Positions 11,310 to 21,529 of a DNA stretch of 64,000 nucleotides are shown here, piece after piece. The stretch covers positions 10,975,194 through 11,039,193 of the forward strand of contig OX328102.1 in the NCBI GenBank assembly GCA_946811185.2, read 5' to 3'. The number at the start of each line of letters is the position of its first letter. The first letter of the stretch is position 1. The DNA comes from Hippopus hippopus. Lineage: Eukaryota; Mollusca; Bivalvia; Cardiida; Cardiidae. The translations under genes were made by a program, and so were the position numbers. The notes under the pieces are model-generated. The model saw only the letters and a program-made list of their open reading frames with translations. It was not told where the DNA came from and did no database searches.

Positions 11310-11984
11310 TCGAACACTAGTAAAAAGGTAAAATATAACGGTGCAAATTTGTTTCTGCTAGACAATTTAAGCGATAAGTATAAATTGCCTTTTAAATCAC
11401 TCCTGATGAGCATGGAATTAAAGAGTAATAGGTTCGTTCGATAATATCCAGATATAACTGAATATACTGATTGAAATAGGTTGGGTTAGCACTTGAAAAG
11501 TCGTTCTTAGGTCGTTAGCCCCCTAGCATTGGCATTGAAAAAAGGGAGCAAAGCCCGTCTAGTCATAGCTTGTCGATATATTAATATGGTAACGCGTTTT
11601 TTTCTCATTTTAATAGTTGGAATAGTATAGCAAATCTTATATATATATAGCAAGTCCAACATTCACGAAAGAGGCTGTCCAAATATTAAGGTCACAAAAG
11701 TAGTTGGGCTTCTTGTCGACGAAAAAAGGCAACGTTTAAACGTACCAATCAGCATGCAGGCCGAAATTCACTGGAAATTATTAATGTATACGCACGATCA
11801 GAATTCTTTTGTTCAGTGAGGAACAGGTTAAATCCCTTAACAAAGCAGAAATTGATTCTGTTATTATTGAACCAGATTGAATAATAGTACGAATGTATGA
11901 TGGTATTAATAAGCCTGTATACTATAATTTACTTGGAGGGTTGATGTATGGGCATTCTGAGAGATGCTGCTCTGAAGGGAACAT
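11310..11984 (+). pseudogene. Decayed retroelement sequence, possibly DIRS-like
   Basis: Short same-strand frames continue from both sides of the SINE (for example KKVKYNGANLFLLDN near 11323). A VTKVVGLLVDEK stretch near 11690 recalls the end of DIRS reverse transcriptase. A roughly 50-nt segment at 11826-11880 recurs at 13288-13343 on the other side of the minisatellite. All frames are interrupted. The assignment is weak. Confidence 0.3.
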
Positions 11985-13010
11985 GTACCAACATAAAGTC
12001 TGCAATTGTACCAGTATATTCATTCTGGAACAGTGCCAACATGTAGTCTGAATTTGCGCAAGCATTTAGTCTAAAAAAATTTCACCAACATGTAATCTAA
12101 AATTCAACCAGGATGCAGCCTAAAATAGTATCAGCATGTAGTCTGAAAGTGTACGACCAGGTAGTCTAAAATTGTACTGGAAGTGTACCAGCATGTAGTC
12201 CGGAAGTGTATTACCAGGTAGACAAAAATTGTACTGGAAGTATACAGCATGTAGTCTAAAACTTCCATTGATTGGTCTAAAATTTCTCCTGCAAAATTGT
12301 ACCAGCATATAGTCCGGAAGTGTATTACCAGGTAGTCTAAAACTGTACTGGAAGTGTACCAGTATGTAGTCCGCAAGGCACCATAATGTAGTATGGAAAT
12401 GTACCAGCACGTAGTCTGGAATTGTATCAGCATGTTGTCTGAATTGTATCAGCATGTAGTCTGGAATTATACTGCAAGGCAGTCTGGGAATGTACCAGCA
12501 TGTGGTATGGAAGTGTACCAACATGTAGTCTTGTATGCAAAAGTATGTAGTCAGGAAATGTACCAGCATGTAGTCTAAAATTGTACCAGCATGTTGTCTA
12601 AAACTTTACCAGCATGAAGTCTGAAATTGTACCAGCATGTAGTATGAGTGTACCAACATGTAGTCTAAAAGTGTACCAATACGTTGCCTGAGAATGTACC
12701 AACATGCCTGGGAGTGTACCAGCATGTAGTCTAGAAATGTACCAGTTTGTGGTATGAATTATACCAGCATTTAGTCTGGAAGTGTACCGTTACGTTGCCT
12801 GAATTGTACCAGCATTTAGTCTGGAAGTGTGCCATTACGTGGTCTGAATATTACCAGCATGTAGTCTGGAAGTGTGCCGTCATGTGGCCTGAATTGTACC
12901 AGCATGTAGTCGAAGTGCGCTGTTACGTGGCCAGAATTGTACCAGCATGTAGTCTGGAATCGTATCAGCATATAGTCTGGAAGTGTTCTAGCAGGCAGTC
13001 TGAAAATCAC
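11985..13010. repeat. 23-bp minisatellite array
   Basis: About 43 degenerate copies of a 23-nt unit such as CCAGCATGTAGTCTGGAAGTG plus TA, with many one-base length variants. The unit gives long but meaningless open frames on both strands (12120-12569 minus, 12747-13067 plus). Homologous flanks (11826-11880 and 13288-13343) suggest that the array expanded inside, or between copies of, a larger repeat. Confidence 0.9.
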
Positions 13011-13084
13011 CTGAAGGGTTTACGCAGGGGTATTATGAGTAATATTATTCTGCTCCCGAGAATTTAGGTTATGCGTTTGTATAA

Positions 13085-13225
13085 CCAAATTCAAATGTAT
13101 ATGTATATGTGTGTACACGTGTGTGGATATGTGTATGTAATATATTGGCAATATGTGCATGTGTGTAAATAGATGAGTGTCTATGTATATACATGTATAC
13201 GTATGGGTATGTGTATTTGAATGTC
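13085..13225. repeat. Imperfect (TG/TA)n microsatellite
   Basis: Alternating purine-pyrimidine tract with many TATGTGTATG-like units. Open frames across it are low-complexity and not genes. Confidence 0.75.
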
Positions 13226-13481
13226 TAGCATTATGCAAGCTGGAATTCAACCGAAGGTTTAATGCATTCTAGGGATGTTAATCTGGAGGGTTAGATCATT
13301 TAACAAAGCAGAAATTAGATCTGTATTCATTAAACTAGATTTGAGGTTATTTTCACTGATGGGAACAGTATCGTAATAGGGCACAGACTGGTTGAAGAGA
13401 GTAGACTAAGCTCCAAAGGGAAACAGCTGGAGGCTGTTCATAGAGTTCGTACTTTACTCAACCGCAAATAAATACAAAGAA

Positions 13482-13760
13482 ATGAAAATACTCAAGCGGG
13501 TTTTGTTTCTAAGCATTTGTCATGACAGTGATAACTGGTCGAGTTGTAGACTGGGTTTTTATATGCTAGACCAACGTTGGGGTATACATACTGTTGATGG
13601 CTTTGCAATCGATTTCAATGAATCGTGTAAAAGTTCAATTTTAAGTTCTGGTGTGCGAAAACCAGAGCAGTTCATTGCTTTGAGCAGGACTGGTAAAAAT
13701 GGGTCATTCCATCAATTAAACTTGCTGAAAAGCGCGGGTGTATTTTTGTTTTGCGGCTAG
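13482..13760 (+). pseudogene. DIRS-like reverse transcriptase/RNase H fragment
   Basis: The translated segment DNWSS...GFYMLDQRWGIHTVDGF followed by AIDFNESCKSS has the layout of the RNase H region of tyrosine-recombinase (DIRS/Ngaro) retrotransposons. Family members typically carry a W-G-xH-T-x-DRFA-x-x-x-N-xxC pattern, seen here as RWGIHTVDGFAIDFNESC. Downstream residues lose the family pattern, suggesting frameshifts. No tyrosine recombinase domain was found in the window. Confidence 0.45.
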
Positions 13761-14560
13761 AGAGGCCGGCCCGATATTGATTACTTTTGCCAGATGAGGT
13801 TAAAAAATCAGCAGTTCTTAGATGAGACATGCATTATTTTGGCCTTGGCAAAAGAAATAAACCTATAAGGGTATTTACGTTGATAGAAATTTGATTTATT
13901 AGCAGTAAAATTAGATACATGAAATTAATCATGCCAAGTTCCTTTCAGGTTTACATAAAGAAACATTTGGTGGAAAACACAATAGAGTGGGTGTAGCCGT
14001 AGACAGATTTGGAGACTTACCAAGAAGAATGGCCGAACAATTCTCGGGTGCAAGGAATGACAGTTTACATGTTAAAAGGCTTAAAAGAAAGAAGTGTAAA
14101 AGTTTTCAAGTTTCTTATTTGGGCTGGTTGATTAAAGTGCTCATTTGATGCAGTCAAGCATCTCTGTGCAATATTTTGTGGGCTTTCTGTTCGACAGAAG
14201 TTAGATCCAGAAAACAACGGTTTTTTGGGGAAATAACTTGTTAAAAAAAATGTTCTTAATATATTCACTGGACCGACGTTCTTATAAATATCCTTGCCTG
14301 TGTGCCCGCCCTTACTTTTGAGTTCTAAAGTCTTTCGGTAACAGCATTAAAGTGTTGAGTTGTTTGATTTGAGAAAGGTATAGCTAAGACTTCACCTTCT
14401 AAACTGTCCGCGAAAGGCGTTTTCAAGAGTCGCACCCAGCAGACTAAGGGCTAAAGGAAATCTTGAAAAAAAAAGCTAAGATTTAAGATTTAAACCTTTA
14501 CGAAATAATTCCGTGATTTCATTACCATTTGAAAGAACGTTTTAGAAACCAATATGGCAA
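13761..14560. other. Non-coding, upstream of a spliced exon
   Basis: No exon could be supported. Given the acceptor-bounded exon at 14676, this is probably intronic sequence of that gene, with any upstream exon further left or unrecognised. Confidence 0.4.
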
Positions 14561-14587
14561 AATGATGATGATGATGATGATGATGAT
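14561..14587. repeat. (ATG)n trinucleotide microsatellite
   Basis: About eight ATG/GAT units in a row. Confidence 0.85.
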
Positions 14588-14675
14588 CCATACCAAATGT
14601 ACACACATTTTAACTTTTCAGCATTAAGCAGATACTAAATTTTTATTGACTATTATCTGCTCTTTTCCATCACAG

Positions 14676-14866
14676 GTTTGCTGACATTAGAAGATCAGGG
14701 GACAATTTTTATGTTCTTCCTCTTGCTAGTGCTAATTGTCGGGGCACTGACATATTTTGCTTGTGTGTGGTATCGTAAGAAAAAAGCCAAAGAGGGCCCT
14801 AAACAAAACAACAAACCGGCCGTGTCCAAAACTTTCTCAAGATTTTCACAAGTAGACGAGGAGCTG
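14676..14866 (+). CDS. Penultimate exon of a single-pass membrane protein (transmembrane exon)
   Basis: The exon is bounded by a strong acceptor (TCTTTTCCATCACAG ending at 14675) and a GTGAGA donor at 14867. The first two bases complete a codon from a missing upstream exon; 63 codons follow and end in phase 0. The translation has a short acidic lead (LLTLEDQG), a hydrophobic helix of about 22 residues (TIFMFFLLLVLIVGALTYFACV), then a basic stop-transfer cluster (WYRKKKAK) and a polar tail. This is a type I-like topology with the N-terminal part outside. It splices in frame to 16045-16185. I do not recognise the family; the extracellular part is not in the window. Confidence 0.65.
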
Positions 14867-15335
14867 GTGAGATTCACTTATTCATTGATTCGTTCGTCCG
14901 TTCAGTCATGCATTCACTTGTCATCAAATTTAGTTCTTCTCACATGTCCTTTCATTCATTCATTCATTTATTTGATAGGTCGTTCTTGCACCCAGTTTTT
15001 TCGTTCTTCCGACGGTAATTCAGTCATGTGACCAAATGCATCTTAAAGAATGTATATGTTCTAAGAACGTAAAGAATATTTATGTAAAATCGTACATAGA
15101 CACACATTTTACTTGATTCCGGAATCTGTTTATTTTACTTTTACAGAATCCTGTGATACACTTGTAATTGATGGACTGATTTTTTGGCCTATCTTGTATA
15201 TTCAAATTCACGGAATTTTTCTGTAAAAAATGAACTTTTGTATGTAGGATCACGTGCTAACAAGCAAGCTCTTGTACTCGTTAATGTCTTAGGAAGTCTC
15301 ACAAACTACAAGATGGGAAAAAGAATAGAAGGAAG

Positions 15336-15630
15336 TTACTGGCACTCTGGTAAAAGGGACGTAACGAATCTCCGTAATGCATTATACCAAGCATCTCATC
15401 TCATTATCGTGGATCGATAAAATCCATTTTGTCTAAAAACCGACTTAGTCATGAGGTAGACTAGTCCTTGGACATGCAAAAAAATGACCACTAGTCCTTG
15501 GACATGCAGAAAAATAACCAATAGTAAAATATTTCGGCACAGGTCAGCCTGCGCGAATTGCACAGGCTGAACTGGGCCGATACGTTTTGCAGTGCATTAA
15601 ACCTCCTTTTCATAGAGCATGGTTCAAATG
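15336..15630. mobile_element. MITE family P4 copy in intron
   Basis: The left terminus has CACTCTGGTAAAAGGG...GTAATGCAT and the right terminus has GTGCATTAAACCTCC...AGAGCATGGTTCAA, inverted relative to each other. A 32-bp internal unit (ACTAGTCCTTGGACATGCA...) is tandemly duplicated at about 15460-15525. An internal GTCAGCCTG/CAGGCTGA palindrome is present. Confidence 0.7.
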
Positions 15631-15639
15631 AAAATATCC

Positions 15640-15835
15640 TTTCAGCATCGTTGAAAACGATTGCTCCTTTTCCCACAAAAACTGGTACTCGTATTTGCAT
15701 GGTAATTGAAATACTCTTTTCCAAACAAGCTCGTGTATGAAATGCCCTGAAGAAGAAGGATTTTAAAAACACTGTGGGGAAAAAAGCGAATATGCTGGTG
15801 ACCAGCATTTTTTTCCTTTTTCACGTTGTTTTTTC
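15640..15835. repeat. P1 fragment
   Basis: The core ATGCTGGTGACCAGCAT lies near 15792, with P1-type flanks (CCCTGAAGAAGAAGGATTTT). The distal end does not match the family consensus. Confidence 0.6.
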
Positions 15836-16044
15836 AGTGACTTTTTCCACCAATTAAGCCAAATATTTGTTATTACTGTGTCGTCTACAATTTTTTTTTT
15901 CCCACACTTTTTTTTTCAGAGACACATTCCGTCATTTTTGTCAAACATCATTTGTCGTCTGCAAATGCTTTCATTTTTAAGCAAACTTTGAATTTCGTCG
16001 TCTGGTTAAGAGTTTATTCGTTATTTACTTTTTTTTATTCCCAG

Positions 16045-16185
16045 ACGGTCCACATCGGCACTTTAGATACTCTTGCTGATGATGATGTTGATGACGACGA
16101 TTCAGCAAAAGATAAATCGAATACAAATAAAGAAACAAAAGTGGAGACGGACAGTCGACCGCCATACCTCGAAACAGATATGTAG
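16045..16185 (+). CDS. Terminal exon of the membrane protein: acidic cytoplasmic tail
   Basis: It opens after TTTTATTCCCAG in phase 0, matching the phase of the 14866 donor, and ends at a TAG (16183-16185). It encodes 46 residues: TVHIGTLDTLA, a DDDVDDDD acidic run, a charged S/T-rich stretch, and a C-terminal SRPPYLETDM. With the upstream exon this gives a cytoplasmic tail of roughly 80 residues. An AATAAA lies only a few bases after the stop (about 16188), so the 3' UTR may be very short or use a later signal. Host gene; identity unknown. Confidence 0.65.
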   Translation, partial: TVHIGTLDTLADDDVDDDDSAKDKSNTNKETKVETDSRPPYLETDM

Positions 16186-16310
16186 GAAATAAAAAAAATT
16201 TGCACTATGAAAAAAAAAAGCCCAATGTATATTTTGGCTATTGCCGAAAATGTGTATTACTTTAACCATAATGTTTTACGAGTAGCTGCTTTGCCTAGCT
16301 TTTTAGGCCT

Positions 16311-16517
16311 ACCAAACGACAATATTTTGGACAAGCCTAAATCCAAAGCATTTGCAGACGACAGATTGAATGTATTTCAAATTGTTGGTTTTGCTTTTGG
16401 AAGGGTAGAGAACATTGTGGGAAAAGGATAAAATGCCGGTATTTTCTCCATTTCCCACAATGTTTTCAATACCTCTATTCCTCAGGGTCGTTACAATTCA
16501 GAATTGTGTGGTAAAGG
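16311..16517. mobile_element. Palindromic MITE, family P1
   Basis: The arms match the family (CCAAACGACAATATTTTGGAC; GCATTTGCAGACGACA; GTGTGGTAAAGG). The central hairpin has been shortened, leaving AATGCCGGTATT in place of the longer core. Confidence 0.75.
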
Positions 16518-16741
16518 TTTACACGATTGAAATTTAGGCTGCTAAGCGGTGTAAACTGACCCTTTTCGGACTTTGTAGAGCAAGATCAGACTGCACAGAA
16601 CGTACAGATCTTGCGTCTACAAAGTCCGATAAGGAGATACATGTATCTTTCTCCTAAAAATACCTTTGAAATAGCAAAATTTGGGATTTTTTTACTATCG
16701 ACTTGAAAGTTTCGTGTCAGTTATACAGCAGGATAAGGGTT
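16518..16741. mobile_element. Palindromic MITE, family P2
   Basis: Family P2 has TTAACCCTT-type ends and a core palindrome made of GATCAGACTGCAC and its complement GTGCAGTCTGATC, extended by GTAGATCAA. This copy has the core at about 16572-16632 (GATCAGACTGCACAGAACGT...) and ends GATAAGGGTTAA at 16741. Confidence 0.75.
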
Positions 16742-16899
16742 AAAAATATACTCGATGGATACACTGGTTCAAAACTCTTAAAAAAGCATCTTGAACAACA
16801 GTTTTTTTTTTCATAGTGTTTCATTGATTCTCTGAGGAAGTAATAAAGTCAACTTTGTTCGATGCTCCTTTCGAACGGCGATTTGCATCTTGCAGCAGA

Positions 16900-17125
16900 C
16901 CACTTTACCTTTACCAAACGACAAAACTTTAGACTCGTCCAAATTGGAAGAATTTGCAGACGATAAATCAAATGTGGTTAAAATGATGGAATTTGTGTTT
17001 GAAGGAGTGGAAAACATTGTGGAAAAGGAGTAATGCTAGTTATCAGCATTTTTCCCTTTTTCTAAAATGTTTTCGAATGGGTCCTTCAGCAGGGTCTTTA
17101 TAACTCTGGAATGCATTAAGAAAAA
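16900..17125. mobile_element. Palindromic MITE, family P1
   Basis: Left arm CTTTACCAAACGACAAAACT; core region ATGCTAGTTATCAGCAT near 17031; right arm AACTCTGGAATG. It is moderately decayed. Confidence 0.7.
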
Positions 17126-17174
17126 TATTGTTGCATGAGGAGAATTTGCTGAAAGCGAAAAAATTCGACTAATT

Positions 17175-17392
17175 TCACAATCAACCGGAATTTTAGACTT
17201 GTTCATTTAGAAAGCATTTGCAGACGACAAAAAAATCGTGGCTAAAATGATAGGATTTGTCGGGGAAAAAAGAAAAAGGAAAAAGAAGTAAATTCTGTCT
17301 ACTAGCATATTTTTTCTTTTCCCACAATGTTTTCAAGAGTCTCCTCCATCAAGGTCGCCCTAACTCAGGAGTGTGTGGTAAAGGGTAATGGT
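17175..17392. mobile_element. Palindromic MITE, family P1
   Basis: It carries GCATTTGCAGACGACAAA, a degraded core (CTGTCTACTAGCATATT) and a right end of GTGTGGTAAAGGGTAA. It is directly adjacent to the previous copy. Confidence 0.65.
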
Positions 17393-17769
17393 TGTATTTC
17401 TGTTCGAAATGGAAAGAAAACATCGTGGTTAAAGCATAAAAGTTTGAAGCTCTAGCTTTGAACAACATCTATTTAGCTGGCACGACTTTTAAGAAACTAG
17501 ATAAACTTGCACTGTTCTTCATAGCCGGTGGATAACACGTGACGCAGTTAACAGCCAATCAGAAACAGCGGTTCGGTTTTTAACCAATCAAATTGGATAA
17601 TCAAACTGGATAATTGTGAGCAGTTAACATGATGTTAAGATGCGCTTTCATGCAAAATTCTAAAAACAAGACTGAAGACTTCTAGCCCAAAAAATGGCAA
17701 ACGAAATAGCCAAGTACCAGAAATCTGGGTCACATGAGCTCCTCTTTTGCTACCTTCATGGCTATGCGC

Positions 17770-17981
17770 TTATCCCCTATCCTGCGGAATAAGGTAATTG
17801 ATACCTTCAAGTCGACAGTAAGAGCCTAAAGGTTGCCATTCCAAAGCTATTTTTTGGAGAACAAAATCTTTTTATCGGACTGTGTAGATCAAAGATCAGA
17901 CTGCACCTTCTGTGCAGTCTGATCTTGATCTACGCTGTCCGCAAAAGGTCAGTGAGTCGCGTTTAGCAGCCCAAGGGTTAA
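17770..17981. mobile_element. Palindromic MITE, family P2
   Basis: The core GATCAGACTGCACCTTCTGTGC...GATC lies at about 17892-17930 and the end CCCAAGGGTTAA at 17981. The CAGTGAGTCGCGTTTAGCAGC block is family-specific. Confidence 0.75.
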
Positions 17982-17999
17982 TAATCAACATGAAGTCAG

Positions 18000-18190
18000 G
18001 ATCCATATTCACCAACCGCTCTTTATTGCATTCTTAGTCCAATTCTAGATTTTGAAAGTAACGCAACTTTTGATTGGCTTAACGATTTGGTTCAGCCAAT
18101 CAGAAACTGTGTTACTTTCAAATTTAGAAAATTCCTGAGGATCAGACAAATGGTGATTTTAAGAAATGGTGTTAAATACAAGGCCTGATT
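18000..18190. mobile_element. MITE, family P3
   Basis: Inverted arms: GAAAGTAACGCAACTTTTGA and, later, AACTGTGTTACTTTCAAATT, around two facing CCAAT-like boxes (GATTGGCTTAACG and CAGCCAATCAGAAA). The outer ends ATTCACCAACC and TTAAATACAAGG match other copies. Confidence 0.7.
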
Positions 18191-18356
18191 AAAAACATGT
18201 TACCATATTTTGACAGAAAACGAGATTGATCCGATTTCAGGCAGCTTTTCCCTTTGCCATAATAAAAACATGGCCTGTTGTAAGTTGCAAAATGTCGTCT
18301 GCAGTTGGTAGGGTGTTAAATTTGACATTTGAACGACATGAACCTTATACTCTACA

Positions 18357-18612
18357 AATGAGTCGTGACTTGTGAAAAGGGGGCTTCATGCATCTGCAAA
18401 GTCGTCACCCAGGTCAGCCTGTGCAGTTCGCGCAGGCTGGCCTAGCCGAAACTTTTTGCTATTGCTAAATTTTCTCCATATCAAAGGACTAGTCTACAAA
18501 ATTGTTCAGTCGTTTGTCAGACAAAAATAGATCTTATGGATCCCTAACTATGTGATGACTTGCATGGTATCATGCATCACTGAGATGCATTTTAGTCCTC
18601 TCTCGCCAGAGC
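18357..18612. mobile_element. MITE, family P4
   Basis: Ends: TGAGTCGTGACTTGTG and CCAGAGCACGGGTCAAA. The internal palindrome CAGCCTGTGCAGTTCGCGCA...GGCTG lies near 18412-18443. About 75-80% like the copy at 6863. Confidence 0.8.
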
Positions 18613-18758
18613 ACGGGTCAAATACTTTTAATTTGGCCTTCTCTAAAATTTTGTAGTCTTGTAGAGGGTAATCTCTTGATCGTTTGTTTAAGGACACATA
18701 CTCAACAGTGTGGAGGAAAGTCAGTACATAATTATGAAAGACATTATAATTAACATGT

Positions 18759-18955
18759 TTAACCCTTAGGCTGCTGAGCGCGACTCACTGACCTTTTGCG
18801 AACAGTGTAGATCAAGCTTGATCAGACTGCACAGAACGTGCAGTCTGATCTTTGATCTACACTGTCCGATAAAGGCTTTCCCCCAAAAAAATACCTGGGG
18901 TTTTTACGATTGGCGTAAAAGTTTCATTTCTCTTATACAGGATGATAAGGGTTAA
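18759..18955. mobile_element. Palindromic MITE, family P2: best complete copy
   Basis: TTAACCCTTAGGCTGCTGAG at 18759 and GATGATAAGGGTTAA at 18955 define both ends. The hairpin occupies about 18806-18870 (GTGTAGATCAAGCTTGATCA, GACTGCACAGAACGTGCAGT, CTGATC, TTTGATCTACACTGTCC). Its right half is nearly identical to the first about 29 nt of the 48-bp satellite unit at 46.3-48.7 kb. Confidence 0.85.
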
Positions 18956-19066
18956 AATCTTTTTTATTTATGTTCGACACATCTCAATCGACATAGTCCG
19001 ACATTCATGAGTATGAAGACAGTCTCAGATTATTCCCTTTCGAATGCCGTTATGACCGACACCTTT

Positions 19067-19107
19067 CGGCATATTCCGTGACTGACGAGTATGTACGGAA
19101 TATGCCG
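19067..19107. repeat. 13-bp inverted repeat
   Basis: CGGCATATTCCGT at 19067-19079 and ACGGAATATGCCG at 19095-19107, 15 nt apart. Function unknown. Confidence 0.7.
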
Positions 19108-19419
19108 AGCTAATTCGGGAACTGCTTGTAAAAGATGCTGTGCTACTATGCTTCGCTTACTACATTACATTACCAACTTGACCTTTGACATTCTGGACTG
19201 ACAAAAAGGCTTTTATCTGTTCCGAGCGATTTCTTTTGCCACACTATTTCCAATAAGTGATCCACAAAATGACGTATAAAGTAGTTTGTGTTAATGAAAC
19301 TATAGCATACGTAGTGAAAGAGTTGTGAGGAACTTAGCAAGAGGGCGTTTCTGATCACAGGCTTGAATATTAATCCTAAAGGGGCGTAGGACATCTCTGC
19401 ATAATGCTGCTTTTACCGA

Positions 19420-19495
19420 TTCAGTAGATCAAGATCATACTGCACAGAGTGAAAGAATTTGCAGTCTGATCTTGAATCTGCAGTCTTACAATTTT
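19420..19495. repeat. P2 core fragment
   Basis: GATCATACTGCACAGAGTGAA...TTTGCAGTCTGATCTTGAATC is the P2 hairpin with an altered loop. Outer ends are lost. Confidence 0.6.
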
Positions 19496-19663
19496 TTTTT
19501 TTTTGCTTGCAAAAAGCAAGAATTGTAAAAATTCAGGCTTAGACTATTGAATCAAAATATCAGAAAAATCAGATGGTTTGCTCGAAAAAGCAACCAAGGT
19601 TCTCTTTAAGGAGTTGTATATTAACCAACCATTCTTAATAGAATTCTAGATCTAATTCTTAAG

Positions 19664-20263
19664 TGTTACGAGCCAAGCGTAACGAGAAAGAAAACTACCA
19701 ACAAGCCTCTAACAATTAACAATATTTATTAATGAACAAAGACAAAAAAAGTACAATAAGAGTTAAGATTGAATGAAATTTGACATTTTTTAATCTTAGA
19801 ATAAGAAATAGAATAAGTTCCTCAAAATTAAGAATTAGGTTTAGATTACAAAAAGAATGAAATTTCTGGTTCCTAAAACCTAAATTAACAATAGTTTAAC
19901 TTGCAAGTAGATATGATCAACCTGTTTAAATAAAAGATAATTCCAACTTACAGATGTATATCCCAAGTTGAATCCAACACTTTTCACTAATTCTGTATCC
20001 ACAAAGCCACAAGTCTAACTTCAAAATCCCTCCCACCAAGTAAGTCACTGCTATTTATATCAGTTTGGAAAATTCTAGTTTAGTCTTTTCTAGAAAGATG
20101 ACATCAAGCTATTTATAGACATGGATTGATAAACAACTTGTTTACTAACAATCCTGTTTCTAAAAATAACCTGAATGAAAAACCAATAAATGTTCTGTAT
20201 GTTTCCAGAATATTCTGCTTACAGAATGACAACGAAAACAGGTCACATGTATATCTTATTACA
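19664..20263 (-). repeat. 3' LTR (minus orientation)
   Basis: On the minus strand it runs TGTAATAAG...CGTAACA. It is adjacent to the polypurine tract and contains the 70 bp missing from the other LTR (about 19718-19790). Confidence 0.8.
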
Positions 20264-20268
20264 TAACA

Positions 20269-20279
20269 CTTCCCCTCCT
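20269..20279 (-). other. Polypurine tract
   Basis: On the minus strand AGGAGGGGAAG lies immediately before the 3' LTR, where second-strand synthesis would be primed. Confidence 0.65.
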
Positions 20280-20400
20280 AAAGGAAAAGAAAGTTTTATG
20301 AAGTAAAACTTTCTTTTGTCTGAAGATAGAAAACATCATTACACATAAATTCTACATAAAAATACACTATACATAAAAACAAATGTTAACTATTTACAAG

Positions 20401-21529
20401 TTAAACTCTAGACAAAGCATCAGGGATAATACTATCCCTTCCTTTTATGTGTCTGATATCCATGTTATATTCTTGTAAAAACAGACTCCACCGGAGTAAA
20501 CGTTGATTCTTCTTTTTCAATTTATGGATAAAAATCAGAGGATTATGATCACTATATACAATGATGGGTGCAGGAGAAGACGACAAATATATTTTGAAAT
20601 GCTGAAGAGCAGAAATTGAGAGATAAACACTCTTTCTCTACTGTTGAGTAGTTTTTCTGATGTTTGTTAAACTTTTTAGAAAAATAACTAACTGGATGAT
20701 CTACACCATTACAATCTTCTTGAAGTAAAACACCACCTGCACCAGTATCACTAGCATCTACTGCCAGCTTAAATTCTTTTTCAAAATTAGGAGCTAAAAG
20801 AACTGGTTCACTTTTTAGCATGGCTTTTACTTTATCAAAAGCTTTTTGACAATCATCATTCCATATAAATTTTTTGCATTTGCTGAGAAGACTTGTCAAT
20901 GGCTCAGCAATGACAGAAAAATTACCACAGAATTTCCTGTAGTAACCAGCCATACCAAGAAATCTCATAAGTTGTCTTTTGCATGTAGGTACAGGAAAAT
21001 CCGAAATAGCTTTTACTTTACCTTCCACTGGTTTTACCTGTCCTTGTCCAACAACATGATCCAAAAATGTTAAACTAGCATGACAAAATTCACTTTTAAC
21101 AAGATTAATTGTTAATTTGGCTTTATAAAGAGACTTGGGTTTGGGACTATTCTGATTGGAATTATCATTAAATTGATTAAAATTTGGTTTAGGACCAGTA
21201 GATGAATAAAAAGGTTTTCGAGGGTTTGATTTATTCATGAAAGAGACCTTATGCATCAAGGCAAAGTTGTCTGCTAAGCAAGCAGCTTCTTCTAAAGTTT
21301 CAACTTCTTTCTTGTCTAAGAAAGTTTTGACATCTAAATTAAAACACCTTTTAAATTCTTCAACTAACAGAAGTTGTCTAAGTTTTCCATGATCTGAACC
21401 TATTTTCTTTGAATGGCACCACCTATCAAATAATTGTTCTTTAGTCCTAGCGAATTCAACATGGGTTTGACCATTTTCTTTTTCTGCAATTCCTAAATTT
21501 TCGTCTATATGCTTCAGGTACCAATTCAT
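20401..21529 (-). pseudogene. Gag C-terminus fused to reverse transcriptase connection/RNase H
   Basis: The frame starting at 21529 first encodes late gag (DRWCHSKKIGSDHGKLRQLL, then an Asn/Lys/Pro-rich stretch). At about codon 137 it runs straight into the thumb region of reverse transcriptase (KSEFCHASLTFLDHVVG; FLGMAGYYRKFC) and RNase H (FKLAVDASDTGAGGVLLQ; a YSTVEKECL block). No YxDD motif or protease is present, so roughly 1.5-2 kb are missing at an in-frame junction. A frameshift near 20580 moves the RNase H end (IVYSDHNPL...PDALSRV) into another frame that stops at 20401. No integrase follows. Confidence 0.75.

Larger units (their letters stand above)
14867..16044 (+). other. Intron of the membrane-protein gene
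   Basis: It begins GTGAGA and ends with a T-rich tract and TTATTCCCAG. It is loaded with repeats: a P4 MITE (15336-15630) and P1 fragments (about 15640-15830 and 15945-16010). Open frames inside it are therefore not exons. Confidence 0.6.

Noticed and set aside
12120..13067. 149-, 100- and 106-codon frames with repeated PDYMLVHF or MWSELYQHVV units
   Set aside because: By-products of the 23-bp minisatellite. The frame changes with unit-length variants and there is no start context or motif.
13020..13250. His/Thr-rich 76-codon frame
   Set aside because: Encoded by a TG/TA microsatellite.
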